DNA of 64,000 nt from Ascidiimonas sp046199005 (GTDB lineage Bacteria; Bacteroidota; Bacteroidia; Flavobacteriales; Flavobacteriaceae): NCBI GenBank assembly GCA_046199005.1, contig CP176050.1, positions 3,658,001 through 3,722,000 on the forward strand, given 5' to 3'. The position numbers were made by a program, and so were the translations under genes. Within the stretch, counting starts at the first letter, position 1. The number at the start of each line of letters is the position of its first letter. The notes beneath the pieces were generated by a model. That model saw only the letters and a program-made list of their open reading frames with translations, did not search any database and was not told the origin of the DNA. Of the stretch, positions 63,980 to 64,000 are shown piece after piece.

Positions 63980-64000
63980 AACAAAAGTACGAGAAGCATT

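Overview
The window reads as chromosomal DNA of a marine-type Flavobacteriaceae (Bacteroidota). The evidence is AT-rich DNA, FecR/TonB receptor genes with an STN domain, Bacteroidota promoter boxes (TAnnTTTG), and many families typical of the group (GSCFA, DUF4230, DUF4136, DUF2490, DUF5522, Lacal_2735, M57-like and Met-zincin proteases, a long aromatic amino acid hydroxylase). No rRNA operon, prophage or CRISPR array is present. The only tRNA is an initiator tRNA-fMet.

Layout. 0-9.7 kb: FecR anti-sigma factor and its TonB receptor, two paralogous secreted proteins built from 35-residue YLPxGFNP repeats, a large secreted zinc protease and a Spy/CpxP-like protein. 9.7-21 kb: core metabolism, with hemL, a glucosaminidase-LysM lipoprotein, an ACC-deaminase-like PLP enzyme, pckA, hutU and a phenylalanine-hydroxylase-type enzyme. 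21-32.6 kb: M48 protease, a structured non-coding region that may be a small RNA, a translation/envelope operon (alaS, GSCFA, DUF4230), then M23 peptidase, MerR regulator, LemA and two TPM-domain proteins. 32.6-42.1 kb: a five-PAS histidine kinase with a stand-alone receiver, the GTPases Der and Era, an M57-like lipoprotein protease and an NhaC-family antiporter.

42.2-44.4 kb is an accessory island at the initiator tRNA. The 3' part of the tRNA and its terminator are copied several times with palindromic inserts. These copies surround a GIY-YIG nuclease gene, an orphan double-glycine peptide gene and what looks like the C-terminal remnant of a tyrosine recombinase. 44.4-56.4 kb holds surface and lipoprotein genes (a histidine-heptad lipoprotein, DUF2490, a serine hydrolase, a giant YwqK/MORN-type repeat protein), an FdhF/YdeP-type molybdoenzyme, two convergent overlapping DoxX-like paralogues and a PLA2-like lipoprotein.

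56.4-64 kb has two points of interest. First, an array of four tandem 40-47 codon genes (56870-57454), each with a double-glycine leader-like motif and no maturation or export gene nearby; this is the best candidate for an undescribed system. Second, a complete marR-MFP-RND-TolC efflux operon whose 3' end carries a 30-codon single-membrane-segment gene and a CPXCG cysteine-rich gene.

Several starts were moved downstream because a signal peptide begins there or a promoter box lies inside the longer frame (6548, 15210, 45791, 51052, 55197, 55580, 59179).
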